Positions 10,237 to 22,251 of a stretch of DNA of 64,000 bases are shown here, piece by piece. This stretch comes from Ypsolopha sequella (taxonomy: Eukaryota > Arthropoda > Insecta > Lepidoptera > Ypsolophidae), in assembly GCA_934047225.1 (NCBI GenBank), contig OW203986.1, positions 21,765,221 to 21,829,220 of the forward strand. Direction: 5' to 3'. A program made the position numbers and the translations under genes. Each line of letters begins with the position of its first letter. The first letter of the stretch is position 1. The notes under the pieces are model-generated. The model made no database searches and was not told where the DNA came from. It worked only from the letters and a program-made list of their open reading frames with translations.

Positions 10237-11420
10237 TGTTCATTAGACCCATGCCAAAATATTAGAATGGCTGGTTCACGGTAATGGTAGTGCGGGTGCA
10301 GAGGTTAAAATGATTGAAGCATCGTAACAAGATTTTTTTTTATTTGTCTGCATATTTTGTTTTATTCATACTGTATCTTGGTGTCGCTCAACCTGGGTTT
10401 GATGGTAAAAATCTCTTTCAGATATGCTCGCCTATTCGCTCAGATTAAATTATGTTAAGGTGTGTTAATTAATTAATTTAGTCTAAAAAACCTCATGATG
10501 ATGCATATTTTTACGAAAAAGCTGCAACTTCCACTTGCCACAACATCACTTGAGGAATGGCTGTTTAGAAATGTATTAAAATTTGCTGCCGACTGATTTC
10601 ACAGATGGATGACAGATGAGTAGACAGAAAGAGACAGACCACTTTTTTTTATAAGAAATCACACATCACAATCAGTACAAAGTCCAAAATTCTCAAGTGA
10701 TGACAATTTATGAACCGACAATTCTTTATAAAATCATAAAAAAAGAATAGTTAATTTATTTACCAGAATAATGAAAACTAAGTCCTAAATAAATTCTCTG
10801 AAAAACAAAAGAAAATTTAAATTAAGCTTTGGGAATTCCTTAAAGCTTAAAAGGACTGTTATTGTTTTTTATTTTATGAATATTGTTTTAGCTACAAATA
10901 AAATAAATAAGGTGTATTAGTGATATGCTTGGAAGATACTACACCGACAAGAGCTAGGCTCTCAAATAATAGATCAGTGACATGCTTCAGTTAAACCACA
11001 TGTGTACTCATAAATTATTTACGTCTATGGCTTTTGAAATTACAGACAATTTCATAAGAATTTTATGGGAAATCATTTCAGTCACTATAATCTCTGTGAT
11101 GAAAATAACGATTCATTTTATTATAAAATTACGTTATAGATGCACGTAGATAGGTCGTTTTTCATTCCCTACTTTACCTCAATACTTGAACTGAATAGGT
11201 AACGAAATCATTTTCATATAGGTTTATGTTTACACTGTTTGTATTTTATACGTACAATTAGAAAGAGACGTTTTATCCTACGCATAGCCTTAATCTCCTG
11301 TCCTGAGACCGACCTAGAAAATAATCCTACACTCACTTTAAGACCTAGGTCTTAGAGAATAAACCTTAGAATGGGTGTTTACTGTTAAATACTGTATTTC
11401 CACTGGGTGTTAAGATGAAG

Positions 11421-11790
11421 TTGCGGAAGCCGGAAGCTGGCGATTATTCGTCCATACAAACAACTTTTACTATGAAACCAAACCTCAAATCAAAATGACC
11501 AAAATGTATAAAACAACAGATATAAGTACCGATTCGGTACAGCACATTTTAACTTATTTGACAGGACTAAACTTAATTTAAGCGTTCTTTCCTTGTCTTT
11601 TCGATAAAGAAAGAAAAAGACAGGATGCTTAAAGTAAGGTTAGTCCTGTCAAATAAGTTAAGTCGTGTTATGCCGAATCGATACCTATATCTGTTGTTTT
11701 ATACATTTTGGTCATTTTGATTTGAGGTTTGGTTTCATAGTAAAAGTTGTTTGTATGGACGAATAATCGCCAGCTTCCGGCTTCCACAAC
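11421..11790. mobile_element. 370-bp near-perfect palindrome (long MITE, family P1 core)
   Basis: The left arm starts TTGCGGAAGCCGGAAGCTGG. The right arm ends CCAGCTTCCGGCTTCCACAA. The arms pair for ~170 bp through 'aacaacttttactatgaaac', 'caaatcaaaatgaccaaaat' and 'tatttgacaggactaaactt', with only scattered mismatches. The inner ~170 bp is the P1 core found at 2827 and 45713. The outer arms are absent from those copies, so this one is either the fuller element or P1 nested in another palindrome. Confidence 0.85.
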
Positions 11791-13261
11791 ATCATCGTCA
11801 AACCCAGGCACGAAACTAACTGTGTTTTTTTACGTCAATGGTTCGTCTTGATTTTTTCATGTTATCCAAGTTAACCAGCACCTGTATTTTCGTTATAGCC
11901 GTATCTACTTATAGAAAGTGCATATCTTGCCACCTAATCTCGACACAATGCACATTGTTTTACAAATAGCAGTCACTCGTGGATGCCCCGCCGCGAAGGC
12001 AGATTGCCCACCGAACGGCGCTGCTAGGCACCGCATTACAGCAATCAATTTCGGTTAAACAATATTGGAATTCAATTAACTGTATAGCAGTGTAGCACCC
12101 TGTGGCGGCTAATCGATGGAGCTCGGCTTAAAGAAGGTACAATTTGAGGAACCTTAGAAGCGGGGACTGTCGACAATTTCGAATATAATTTCAATTCTGG
12201 AAGTTTTAATTCAGATAAAGCATGAACTTGGTATCGACTCGACATCGATTCAATAAATAAAAATGTTACTCTTATTTCATTTCAATAATAATAAATAATC
12301 GTAAATAAATAAATAAATAATTTACCGATTCTATGTCAAATTTATCTAATCGACGCGTATGTGCTCGCATAGCAGGTTCCGTAACAAAATGTACGAACTT
12401 CCAGTCCTTGGTACATTAGACGTTGGATTTAATAGTCTCGTTTACATTTCTTCTAAGGATATATTTTATGCATATCTGTGTCTCAATTTATATTTTTATT
12501 ATATAATAATTTAATTTAAACGAATATATCGTGATTTGTATGTAGTTACCTTATACATATATGTATATTATTGCACTTGATGGGCTCTTTTAAGAATAGC
12601 AAAAAACAGTAATTTGTTCTAGAATTAGGTTTCTGTAACTTCCCTATACTTTATGGATGAAGTGTGCCGAACAGTGTCATCGGGCCTTTGGTCGCTCGGG
12701 CGATTAGATTTATTATTTCCAGCCTATTTTATTTTGAGCCCCAGCCGTTTTGTTAATTAACGAAATAGGTCATTGCAAAAGGATTTATCAGAAAAATCGT
12801 GAAAGATATTGAAGATTGGAAAGCTGTTGATAAGATATTGTTTTAACCAGGAAATGCAGTTTATCAAGTTATATAAGATTTTTATCCCGAAAAATGAAAC
12901 CACTATTGGACTGGTTTTCTTTGTTTATCTCTCAGTCTATAAGGCTTTTCAGTTGGATACAGCCTAAAACCTAACTTGGAAAAATGTAAGCTAAGTAGGG
13001 AAAAATCATAAACCTTTTTTTTTTTTTTTTTGAAAAACCTAAAGTTCGTCACTTAACTCGCTAAATGAAGTCAAATTACTCGACTTGGTCCACATACAGC
13101 ATCACATATTTTTGTGCAGATTAATGAAATTATCGTCTCTTCTATAAACATGTGTAAAATGCTACGTCTATATCTGAAATAAGCGAGTTTGTAAATATAT
13201 TTTTATCCACATATATGAATGAACATAATTTATTAATTAATTTCACTACACAACAAAAGAC

Positions 13262-13637
13262 AGGTGGTAGAGCTGATGCCGGGGTCGACTGTGGAGGTAC
13301 CACCATCTTACTTGGAGACCCCCTCGAAGTAATTCAGGAGAGAATAAGAGGACAGCTCACAGGCAAAAAACCAGGAGGCCCACCGTGCCTGGGACCGATG
13401 GATGGCGGTATATCCATCCCTAATAGCCGGGCCTTATATGAAACAGACTGGTGACGGGCAGCGGCGTCACTGATGCGAGGGTTCCAGTACCGCACTCACC
13501 AACCCGCCTGCTCAGCGTGTGTGAGTATGGGAGTGGCAAAGTCCTGCAATTCTTCCAGGATGACCGACGGGAGTGGCAAAGTCCTGGAAAGGCTTATGTC
13601 CAGCTGTGGATGAACTAGGCTGATGGATGAATGGATT
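13262..13637 (+). mobile_element. RTE-like non-LTR 3' end / SINE, copy 1, TGGA-type tail
   Basis: The stretch begins GGTGGTAGAGCTGATG, runs through 'accaccatcttacttggaga' and 'ggatggcggtatatccatcc', and ends 'cttatgtccagctgtggatg' + 'aactaggctgatggatgaatgg'. The 'tgtccagc.gtggac..ggctgatg' end is typical of lepidopteran RTE-clade 3' termini (from memory). Further copies are at 37121-37494 (minus) and 52266-52816 (plus). Copy 1 has an internal duplication of GGGAGTGGCAAAGTCCTG near 13530-13585. The frame reading through it is not conserved in the other copies. Confidence 0.75.
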
Positions 13638-14039
13638 ACACAACAAAAAATCACATCATCACGACATATACCTGACCTGAGGTGTACCGATATCTACATA
13701 CATATACCCACGACTGTTTCCTAAAGGGGTAGGCAAAGAAATTTCTATCTGCTACGATCCTGACACACCTTTTTCGCATCTTCTACATCCATCAATCTAT
13801 AATTGTACAAGTTCTTCTATTCCGTACATTTACATATACTAGTACATTTACATAGAGCTAACATTTACCACTCAAGAAATTGCCGCAAAAAAATTCAGTT
13901 CCCGGTTATATTTTTAAATTTTGAAAGAGGAAGCACACTCTATGAAACTATGTTAACAAAAAAAGTTGTCAGTCGATCGTGTATACTGCAACTGAAGCAA
14001 AGTTCGAAGAGATAAGGTGTAACATGGGTTCTGTACTTA

Positions 14040-14655
14040 ATATTGCTTCGGATGTTTTATAAGCTCCTCAATACAATGTTTTTCGTGTTTATAACGTTTG
14101 TTACGCTGCAGTTATCTCTCATTTTGACAGTTCGTAAACCAATCACAGCAAGCCATTTGAGAAACTTTAACATGTCGTTGTTTAACAACCATCAATTTAA
14201 AATCTTACTTTTTATGGTCTTCTACCTCATCATGGAAAAAACGGAATCCTTACAGGATATTCAGAAACAAACTCTTACCCACACTCATACCCACACTAAC
14301 ACTATTCCACTACACATCCATACTCCCATACACACAACCAACATTTTAAATTAGCCCTTTTAAGTTACTTTTAATTTTATTTCTTTTGCATGCATGTTAA
14401 ATGTATATATAGCTGTAAACATTATATTTTACAGCATATTTTATAAATCAAAATAAACATCACCTATCGAAGTCTGTATCTCATCGAGGGGATATGACAC
14501 TGTGACCCTAAGATTCAGGATTACCTAAACTGAGGAACAGGATAACTCTCTGGGTTCTTGAGAAAATTACTAAGACATAGAATAAAATATATAAGTCTTG
14601 TACCTTATTTAAGGATATTTTTGTAACGAAAATAAAGAATTATTATATTATTATT
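14040..14655 (+). mobile_element. Possible non-LTR retrotransposon 3' untranslated region
   Basis: A CA-rich stretch (cacactcatacccacacta, 14279-14340) is followed by AT-rich sequence. It closes with 'aaaataaagaattattatat' and a TTA run at 14640-14657, as in LINE 3' ends. The CA-rich block resembles the one after the RT frame at 44160-44225. No RT residues were recognised in the preceding 103-codon frame. Confidence 0.3.
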
Positions 14656-15250
14656 AGTCACTTTGCTGTCCGTCTGCATGTCTGACTGTGTGCATGTCCG
14701 TATTTTAAAGCCCTTTTCCTCAGACGAGGCTTAATTCAAATATTCAATTCAAACTCAAATAATTTGTTTTGTAAAATAGAAAACTATAATAGGTACACTT
14801 CTTATAAGTCAATATTAATCAGAAACAATAGAATAGGATAAAACAAATATAAAACAAGGAAATGCAATGAAAAAAAAAAAGTTAGATACCTATCTCACTT
14901 AAATTTAATAAATAAAATAATATATGTACTTACGTGAGAAAGTAAAAAATATAGGAAAAAAGATATAATATATGTAATTTTTCCTTTTTTTTATTATGTT
15001 ACATTGGCTTATACTTACACAAAGTACTTAACTTATACCTAATTTAGTTAAATTAAGGGATTAAAAACACAAGACAGCAGGAATTTATGTATTGAGGAAA
15101 AATATATATATATTATTTACCAGTCACATGTAGTGTCACATACACAATAGTTTATTGTTTAAATGTATATATTTTATTTTATGTAATTATTTATGTAAGT
15201 ATGTATATGTACTATTATTTATATAACTTTGCTACTATTTTATATACCTT
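14650..15250. other. AT-rich DNA without recognisable gene
   Basis: Long A/T stretches, a poly(A) run near 14870 and 'atatatatatta' near 15105. Nothing codes here. Confidence 0.6.
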
Positions 15251-15254
15251 ATTT

Positions 15255-15442
15255 TACATGTACACCGCCTTTTCAGCAATCGTATCGTACAATTTCTTCG
15301 ACCTAAAGGTGGTCTAGAAGAGATCGCTTTAATTTGATGATACTACCTATTTGTACTTGCCCTTTGTACTCGTATGTTTAAGTTCAATTTATTGTATTCT
15401 TCTCTTTTATGGTGTGACAATAAAGTTATATTGTATTGTAAT
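15255..15442 (+). mobile_element. LINE 3' end, Jockey/CR1-like, TTGTA tail, copy 1
   Basis: 'tacaccgccttttcagcaat' then 'gtctagaagagatcgcttta', and finally 'ttttatggtgtgacaataaa' with a TATTGTATTG tail, match 33955-34150. This layout is a widespread lepidopteran non-LTR 3' end (from memory). Only the 3' untranslated part is present, as expected of 5'-truncated insertions. Confidence 0.75.
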
Positions 15443-16629
15443 AGTATGAGTTACATCAAGTTGAAATTAAATAATATCGAATCCTAAGGTCAAGTTTCTA
15501 AAAAGATAAGGGCTTTCAAAGCGTATATATTTTCATACAAAAAATCCTCCTTACTGTCTGATCATCAAAATACTTATTGATCATACTTCTCGGAGACAAA
15601 TAAAATATTAATGAGATGTTAAACTATTGAAAAAATATGAAATAATCTGTCATAAAGATGAAACAACCAATTTTCTGATATTTTGTCGTTACCGACACAT
15701 CCCTAAAATCTAACTCAGTCATCCATCGTCCGAATGACGGGTAGCCGAAATATTGTTAAACTTGCAAAATGGCCGAGTGGTTAGCATTTTATGAAACTAC
15801 CTACTCTTTTAACTTTGCAGAACACGTTGCTGCATTTTATAAATTGAATATAGAACAGTTGGTTGTCATGCCGCACAATGAAAAATGATACAAAGCTTCT
15901 AGTGGGATTTGACTTTTTTATTCTTGATGAGGTTTCCTTTTACCCCATCCCATCCAAATTAATAGTTGTGATAAAAATTTCATTGCGGGATAGTTTGTGG
16001 CCCGTAACAACAGAGAAGTCACTTTTGTATTTCGCCTCTATTTTCTAGACATTTAAATATCTACATAATTTTTTCTCAAACTTCTAGTTTCTTTCAATAG
16101 CCTTTCCATGTCCCTATTTCTCCTAATACTTAAAAACGTAAGTTTCGATGGTTGTTACTCAATCTCGCTGAAACGTGTGAACAAATATTTTTGTTTAAAA
16201 CTTTTACTAATTTAAAGAGTTTTCAAAAAAAAAAAACGCAATATCACTGAGGCCGCTGTAGGTCACAAAGTTATATGCCTTTGTATACCAAACTAAAATA
16301 TGGGTTAAACGACAAAGAGTTCAAAAGTAAAGAGAAGCCTTTACCGTATAAAAATATACTATGACTGCACCAAAATGTTTTCATCTTTAAATGGGTGACG
16401 CTCACACGTTTGGAATCAGTGCTCATCTGAACACAGTGATAGTTGGACGCCTTAAGTGCACTTAAAGTTTTGAATTTTTGGTCTGATCTGTTTACTGACC
16501 GTAGGAAGACAGAATGCGCTCTCATAAGTGTGCGTGCGTCGGCATTATGTTAACGTAGACATTCAAAAACAATGCAATAGATTTAAGTTGCCATGGCTCA
16601 TCTAAACTTCTTTGTTAAACGAAGAACTT

Positions 16630-17050
16630 CCATCAGAAACATGGGTCGGCTATCAGCCTCGTCGAGCACACTTTAGACCAGAGAATAAGATCAAGGACCA
16701 AGAAAATACTATTGTTGGCCGAAAACGCAGGCTACACTAAACCAAAACAGAGACCAAGATAATAAAATTCAGTTAGAAACGTGACCTTTCGTCCTGCTAA
16801 AAACACTCTAAATTTGAATACCAATTATATAAATTTGATTGGAAACTCGACCTTCGGCCTCATTAAAACAAGTACCAAGATACATTGTTGACTATTTTAA
16901 AGACTTAAGACACTTAACCAAAAGATAACCAAGATCAAGATAATAATTTTAGCTTAGAATTAAAAAATAAACAGAAAATTTGGTAAAACACTTATAAAAC
17001 AATCTTGATCAGAAACTATCATTCAGCCTTACCGTAAACACTGCAATATC
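16630..17050. repeat. Degraded irregular repeat, 4 units
   Basis: Related blocks occur at about 16635 (cagaaacatgggtcggctat), 16775 (ttagaaacgtgacctttcgt), 16838 (ttggaaactcgaccttcggc) and 17010 (cagaaactatcattcagcct). Each is followed by an A-rich AAAACAC-like end and 'accaagat' linkers. Spacing is uneven, so this is an old and deleted tandem. Confidence 0.4.
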
Positions 17051-17429
17051 CAACCAGAGGTAAAGTTTAAATGAAATATATTAAATTACCAATTTATATT
17101 ACTTTAAAAAAGTTAATAAACCAATTAAAATAATTGGTCGAAAAAACATACACAAATATTATTTAGCGCGAGCAAGTTGTCCAGTATGGCCACCAGAGCA
17201 TATCGTTACCATTAACTGGATCATTAATATTTTTATCGGCTTTTTATTTTTGAACGAGCGAGCGAAGTACTCCGAGTCTACTTGAACAATCCGGTTTATG
17301 TATGTATGTATACGTATGTCTACTTGTCCAAAGATAACTCTAGTATCGTTGATCGGAACGTCATGAAATTTAGTAGGCGAGTAAATGAAATAAAAAGAAT
17401 TTTTAAATTCAAACACGAGCCAAATTGGT

Positions 17430-17640
17430 TAAGGAGTTGACGAGATATAGGGTTGGTTGTAAGAGACAGTCTGCGAGTACACAGTTTGGGGCGAACTACT
17501 AGTATAGTATATCCTAGTCACTCACTTTACTAACATCCACATCGTTAAAATAACTTTGTATCGGAATGGGAATCGAACTGGATATTCCCAGATATCACAT
17601 AAAGTCAGTTTACGACTCTACCAATAAACTCAATCGGATT
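17430..17640 (-). mobile_element. tRNA-derived SINE head on the minus strand
   Basis: On the minus strand, 'tattggtagagtcgtaaact' resembles a pol III A box and 'ccagttcgattcccattcc' a B box, 40-50 nt apart as in tRNA-derived promoters. The cloverleaf arms do not pair well enough for a functional tRNA. The body continues toward lower coordinates. Confidence 0.45.
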
Positions 17641-17999
17641 TTGTGTGTAAAATGTAATGCGGCCATCCGTAAAAACTTTGAGTGTCTCATGCTTTCTGAA
17701 ATTAAGGAAAATTGTCCCGGAAATTGCATTTAGTGTTTCATTGTAATATTGTAATATTTTCTTTTTGTTTCTGTTTTTCTGTAAACATTTGATTTTGTGT
17801 GTCTGTATATTTGTACACCCTGCAGGGTAGAACTGAGAGGAGACTAATTAATATTGTAATCTACACCTTCAATACCCTTGGTTCAACAAATAAAATCTTG
17901 TATCTGAATCTGAATTAATCTTTGTAATAGATGTATATTCAGATTTTTGTAATTAACACGTCTGCTTATATAAGGTAGGATCGTACCGCGAGTCTATTG

Positions 18000-18248
18000 T
18001 ATTCAATTGTCATCTCAATTCAATAATTCTACGGGTTAAGATATTAGGTGCTACTTATGTTGCATGCTAAATAATGTTACCCTGCGAGGTGTCCACGGAA
18101 GACCAGCGTCGTGGTACAGAATAGTGCCATGACACATGCTGAGTGGAGGCCTTTTGGGTGTCACTTCTGTTTTGTTTGTTATTGATTATATTGTATTTTA
18201 ATTGTGTGACACCAATAAAGTTTTTTCTATTCTATTCTATTCTATTCA
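18000..18248 (+). mobile_element. Non-LTR retroposon 3' end with TTCTA tail
   Basis: 'ccacggaagaccagcgtcgt', 'gtgccatgacacatgctgag' and 'gtgtgacaccaataaagttt' lead into four TTCTA units at 18226-18247. The block 'ccatgacac.tgctgagtgg' is also recognisable at 22130-22155, before an ATTCT tail, so both are related 3' ends. Confidence 0.65.
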
Positions 18249-18796
18249 TTTACAAAGAAAACAACGTTAGTGTATAATCTTTGCCTGGCTGTCCTTCCAG
18301 GGACTAGAGGATACTTATACAGAATGCTCTGAAATTTGACCTATTCCTTGAAAGATACCTACTAGAGATCATTTCCAACAGATTAACATAATCATTCCTC
18401 TCTCGGCACTTATTTGTTATTTTTCTAAATTATAATAAATGAGTGATCATTTATAAAAAATAAACATGGCGAGAATTCCCATAATCTTAGAAGTATAAGG
18501 ACTTAAGTGGAAAGAAAACCATTTTTATTTTGTAATTTTTGAAATATCGACGTGTTATACTTGAAAAAAAAATTATCATTTCGACCCCTAGTTGATAGTC
18601 ATTATTTGTTGGAATTGATCTCTAGTATAACCCTTTTCAAGGAATAGGTCGAATTTCAGAGCACTCTGTATATTCCCTGGTCCCTTTTAGTTAATTATTG
18701 AGGTAAAGTAAAAATGTTAGGTTTGTCATCATAAACTTGAAACTGACCGACCAAACCGACTTTCAGATTTATTCTTAAAGAAATGAACTTATAAAA

Positions 18797-18933
18797 TTCA
18801 AATAGTTTATTTTTTAAATACACTTTTTACGAGTCAAATTTAATCTGTTAAAAATATATTAAATAAAATAATAAAGGTTACTTAATGTATGCAGCAATAT
18901 ATATATATAATATACGATTAATATTTATATATA
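18797..18933 (+). repeat. Left half of an interrupted dispersed repeat
   Basis: 'aatagtttattttttaaata', 'acgagtcaaatttaatctgt' and 'gcagcaatatata...atacgattaa' match the unbroken copy at 27140-27285. The right half resumes at 22252 with 'aaatgataagtaaaatctat'. The two halves are now ~3.3 kb apart because of later insertions. Confidence 0.7.
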
Positions 18934-18988
18934 TAAGGTCTTTCAATTTAAATGGAAAGTAATTTAGGAGGTGATTCAGTATCGTTAA

Positions 18989-19141
18989 TACATCACATTC
19001 CACTGTAAACTACTTTTTTTTTGCGCGAACTTTTTCTTCACTTGTCCATACAAACTGAGTCAGCTGATGTGACCACTTTGTACTGAGAAGTGAAAAAAAA
19101 GTTCGCGCAAAAAAAGGTGCTTTGCAGTGAAATGTGATGTA
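18989..19141. mobile_element. Nested palindromic MITE, TTAA (or TA) target
   Basis: The ends are TACATCACATTCCACTG and, inverted, TACATCACATTTCACTG. Inner arms pair through 'ttttttgcgcgaacttttt'. TTAA flanks it at 18985-18988 and 19142-19145. The other terminus of the host element still shows the empty site as GTATCGTTAAGGCTCCAG (reverse complement of 21989-22006), so the insertion and its target are visible directly. TTAA with outer T/A ends and TA with ATACATCAC ends are equally consistent. Confidence 0.85.
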
Positions 19142-19494
19142 TTAAGGCCCCAGACTCTCTTTGCAACATTTCGCTTTCATCTTACCTGAGGCTCTAGAAG
19201 TGGCGCTCCCCCCGCTGCATTAAGATGTTAGAGACCGCACCTGAATGTTGCTCTACTTCGTTAAATGAGTGTACGATTACTTAAAATTTGACATGTGAAG
19301 ATTTTTAATTATTCAAGTAACGGTAATTTACAAAGTTTGGTTTGTTTATCGGAACAAACAAAATGAATTTGCAAAAGCAAAATAAACAAAAGTAAATCTA
19401 TCTGGAATAGATGGCTTATTGGTAGCAGTAAAAGTGATTAGTATTTAGACACAATACATTTTATAGGTCATGCAATTATTTGCAAATTTTTACC

Positions 19495-19670
19495 GAAGGG
19501 GTGTCAAGAGGTGTTCCGAGTGTGAACTGTGAGATGCAAGTCATAAGTCCATCCATACGTGTACCTATAAGTACACCCGCGTTTCTCTGACGATTATTAC
19601 GTCTCAACGTGATGAGCCCTATCGCTCTAAGGAAACCTGCATGCCCTAAAAAGCGTGTAGTTGTGCCCGA
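19495..19670. mobile_element. Rearranged SINE fragments in opposite orientation
   Basis: 19500-19617 matches the distal SINE body in minus orientation (gaggtgttccgagtgtgaac, acgattattacgtctcaacg, as at 41960-42080). 19620-19668 matches the proximal body in plus orientation (aaggaaacctgcatgcccta, as at 35410-35445). The two are joined head-on, so an inversion or template switch has taken place. Confidence 0.6.
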
Positions 19671-20409
19671 AAATTTCTTTATTCATCAAGATTTTCATTT
19701 AACTAATGCCTGACATAAAAAATACCTTTATAAAATTTGGAAATGTAGAAAATTAATAATCAAATCGTAACAATGAAAACATTCAAAATTATGTATTCCT
19801 AATACTCACACACATATTACAATCAGTTCTTTAAGTAATATAATATCAAAAATAGAAACCCTTACGGTAATTAAGTGTCTGTCGGTTTGTGTGTCCATGA
19901 TTATGACTAAGGTGCAATAAAAAAGGTAAAAAATTTAGTTTTAGAAATGTGATGTTTTAATGATAAGAACCGCAGCTGCGTACGTTCTTTTGTTTTGATG
20001 CATTATTGTCTAGCACGTTGTTATCTCGACTGTCGGTTTTAGTGACTTCGATAGATTTTTAATATATTTTAAATAAAAGTAAGTAAAGTAATAAAAAGGA
20101 TGTAGCTTCGGCTTTAGTTATTCCAAAAAGTGGCGACAGCGGTGCTGGTATAAAAATTGTGTCACGCCATCCCCGTGGGTTTTATAGACCACAACTTCTA
20201 AAATACGGCTTTACGGGTTTTCGAATTAACACACATTAACATAACTTAATCTAAGCAAATTAGGGCATGCAATTATTCGCAGATTTTTACTATCCGGATA
20301 ACGGATAATGTATTATCCGGATAACCGGATACTTATGGTAAAAATTAAGCTAAAACTAATTTAATAAAAGCTCCGAAAACTAAATTAAAACCGCCCAAAA
20401 AAACGGCCT

Positions 20410-21390
20410 ACCGCAAATATCTTGAAAAAAAACTGGCCAAGTGCGAGTCAGACTCTAGTCAGAACCTAGGGTTCCGTATTGTGGATGATAAAATTTATAA
20501 TTTTTTTTCGTGAATTTCTCAACCGCTTTATTTTTTCTGTAATTTTTACGTAAACGCATATTACCATGATTTTTTTCATATTTTTCGGTGCACCAGTTTT
20601 GGAGATAAGAGGGGGGACATACATTTTTTTATAGATTTTCAAGGATTTCTCGAAATAGATGGAATTAAATATAGCCAAACTATATATTATTACAATAAGC
20701 TTTTTAATACCTACAATGTGATACCCATATTGTATTTTTATAAATGTTTTTTTTTTTATTTATTTTACTTTTTTTATATTTTTAAATCACCATAGTTTTC
20801 CCGGTTATTGGTCAGTTATGATCTATAATGGACATTTTTTCATATTTTTCGGTCTACCAGTTTCGGACATACACGTTATTGTAGTTTTTTTGAAGATTTC
20901 ACAAAACCAGTGCCAGTAAATATAGTAAAAGTATATATTTTTACAATCACCTTTTTAGTGTCTACATTATTGATACCCATATTGTATTTTTAGGATATTT
21001 TTTATTTTTCTCACTTTTGTTTTGAAAATATTTTAAACAATTTCAAATTTTTCATATTTTTTTTACAATGTAATATGTAGGCAAATTAATGCTATTTTTG
21101 TGCCAAACTACATGTCTTTATCTTGATAGTGCTAAAGTTATGATGCTGTGAAATACGGACGGACGTAGATTAGACTTTATTTTATCGAAACAGGGATTTC
21201 TTAAAATATTCAAAAAATATTTTATCCATAGTTGTTTACTTATTAAATGATAAGTGCAATATTCAAGTAGAGCAACTTTAATGATACAGTTCGCTTCTCC
21301 ATAAGAATCTACACGAGGGAAAGGGAGCAACCGTGCGAGCGAGAGGTAAAATGACGTCGAGCTACACAACACACTTCTGAACGCTGCGAT
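20410..21390 (-). repeat. gggttccgt...gcgagtc dispersed element, copy A
   Basis: 'aaactggccaagtgcgagtc', 'cctagggttccgtattg', 'tcgtgaatttctcaaccgct' and 'gtaatttttacgtaaacgca' are the reverse complement of 46193-46875 and related to 58760-59505. It has a run of AT-rich text with 'gatacccatattgtattttt' twice (20730 and 20970). The ORFs on it are chance readings shared between copies. Confidence 0.7.
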
Positions 21391-22099
21391 GTCCCAGCGA
21401 AACTGAGGGAAATATCGACGCGTTTTGTGTTTTAAACTCTCGATAAGTTTCGATTTGATAAAATGTTCTTAAAATAATTTTTTAAATACCGTTTTTTGTT
21501 ATTTCACTAATTAATAGTTCTATTCTACGTGTTTTAAATTTGACTACGCTAAACGATAGTTTTCTACTAGAAAAAAAATATTTTATCAGTGGTTGAATTC
21601 ATAAAATCACAACTAGTTAAAGCACTCGAAATAAGAAAATTAAAGTATTATCCAAAAAAGTAACCAGGTAAGATTATTGTTGAAGATATGGGAATAAATG
21701 TTACCTGAATAAATTTCTTGTTTTTGTCATAATTTTTACGTGACGTGTGCATGAATGAGACTCTCAACGCGTATAACATAAATAAAGGTATGTTTAAAGC
21801 CTAAAAAACCTATTAAAAGTAGCATTAAAGTAAAGAAAAAAATAAGTTTTGAAATCTTCAAATTCCACACTATAAATTAACGTAAAATGTATTTTATTTA
21901 TTGCTTTCTTACTAACTAAAATAAAATCTTTCTTTTCTGATAATTCTGCAAGAATACTGATTTTTAAGGGGACTGGAGCCTTAACGATACTGAATAACCT
22001 CCTAAATTACTTTTCATTTAAATTGAAAGACCTTATATATGTATATATATATATATATATTATTTTTGTGTAATACTATTTGAATGTTATATATTTTAT

Positions 22100-22251
22100 A
22101 CACCAATTTATATTAAATATCCGTGGCCCTGTCATGACATTAAGCTGAGCGGAGACCTTTTTGGTACATTCTGTGCTAATTTTAAGTTTTAACTATAATT
22201 TAATATAAATATTATGTACTCGTATCAAATAAACATGATTCTATTCTATTC
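22100..22251 (+). mobile_element. Retroposon 3' end with ATTCT tail
   Basis: 'cctgtcatgacattaagctg' and 'agcggagacctttttggtac', then 'atcaaataaacatgattcta' with two ATTCT units. It is related to 18000-18248. It sits between the 3.1-kb element and the right half of the interrupted repeat, so it entered the same site. Confidence 0.55.

Larger units (their letters stand above)
18936..22038. mobile_element. 3.1-kb element with ~53-bp inverted ends, coding capacity lost
   Basis: The left end reads AAGGTCTTTCAATTTAAATG then GAAAGTAATTTAGGAGGTG..CAGTATCGTTAA (18936-18988). The right end (21981-22034) is its reverse complement with few changes: 'ttaacgatactgaataacctcctaaatta...'. Both ends sit in TATATA-rich sequence, so a TA target cannot be proved. 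Inside are a nested MITE (18989-19141), rearranged SINE pieces (19495-19670), a gggttccgt-family repeat (20410-21390) and AT-rich DNA. No transposase was recognised. Confidence 0.75.

Noticed and set aside
13215..13454. 79-codon frame in the retroposon at 13.2 kb
   Set aside because: It overlaps the non-coding RTE-like/SINE sequence. The frame is broken in the copy at 52.3 kb and not preserved at 37.1 kb.
20466..20678. 70-codon minus-strand frame and its relative at 46459-46720
   Set aside because: Both lie in copies of the same gggttccgt-family repeat and read low-complexity Lys/Ile-rich sequence.
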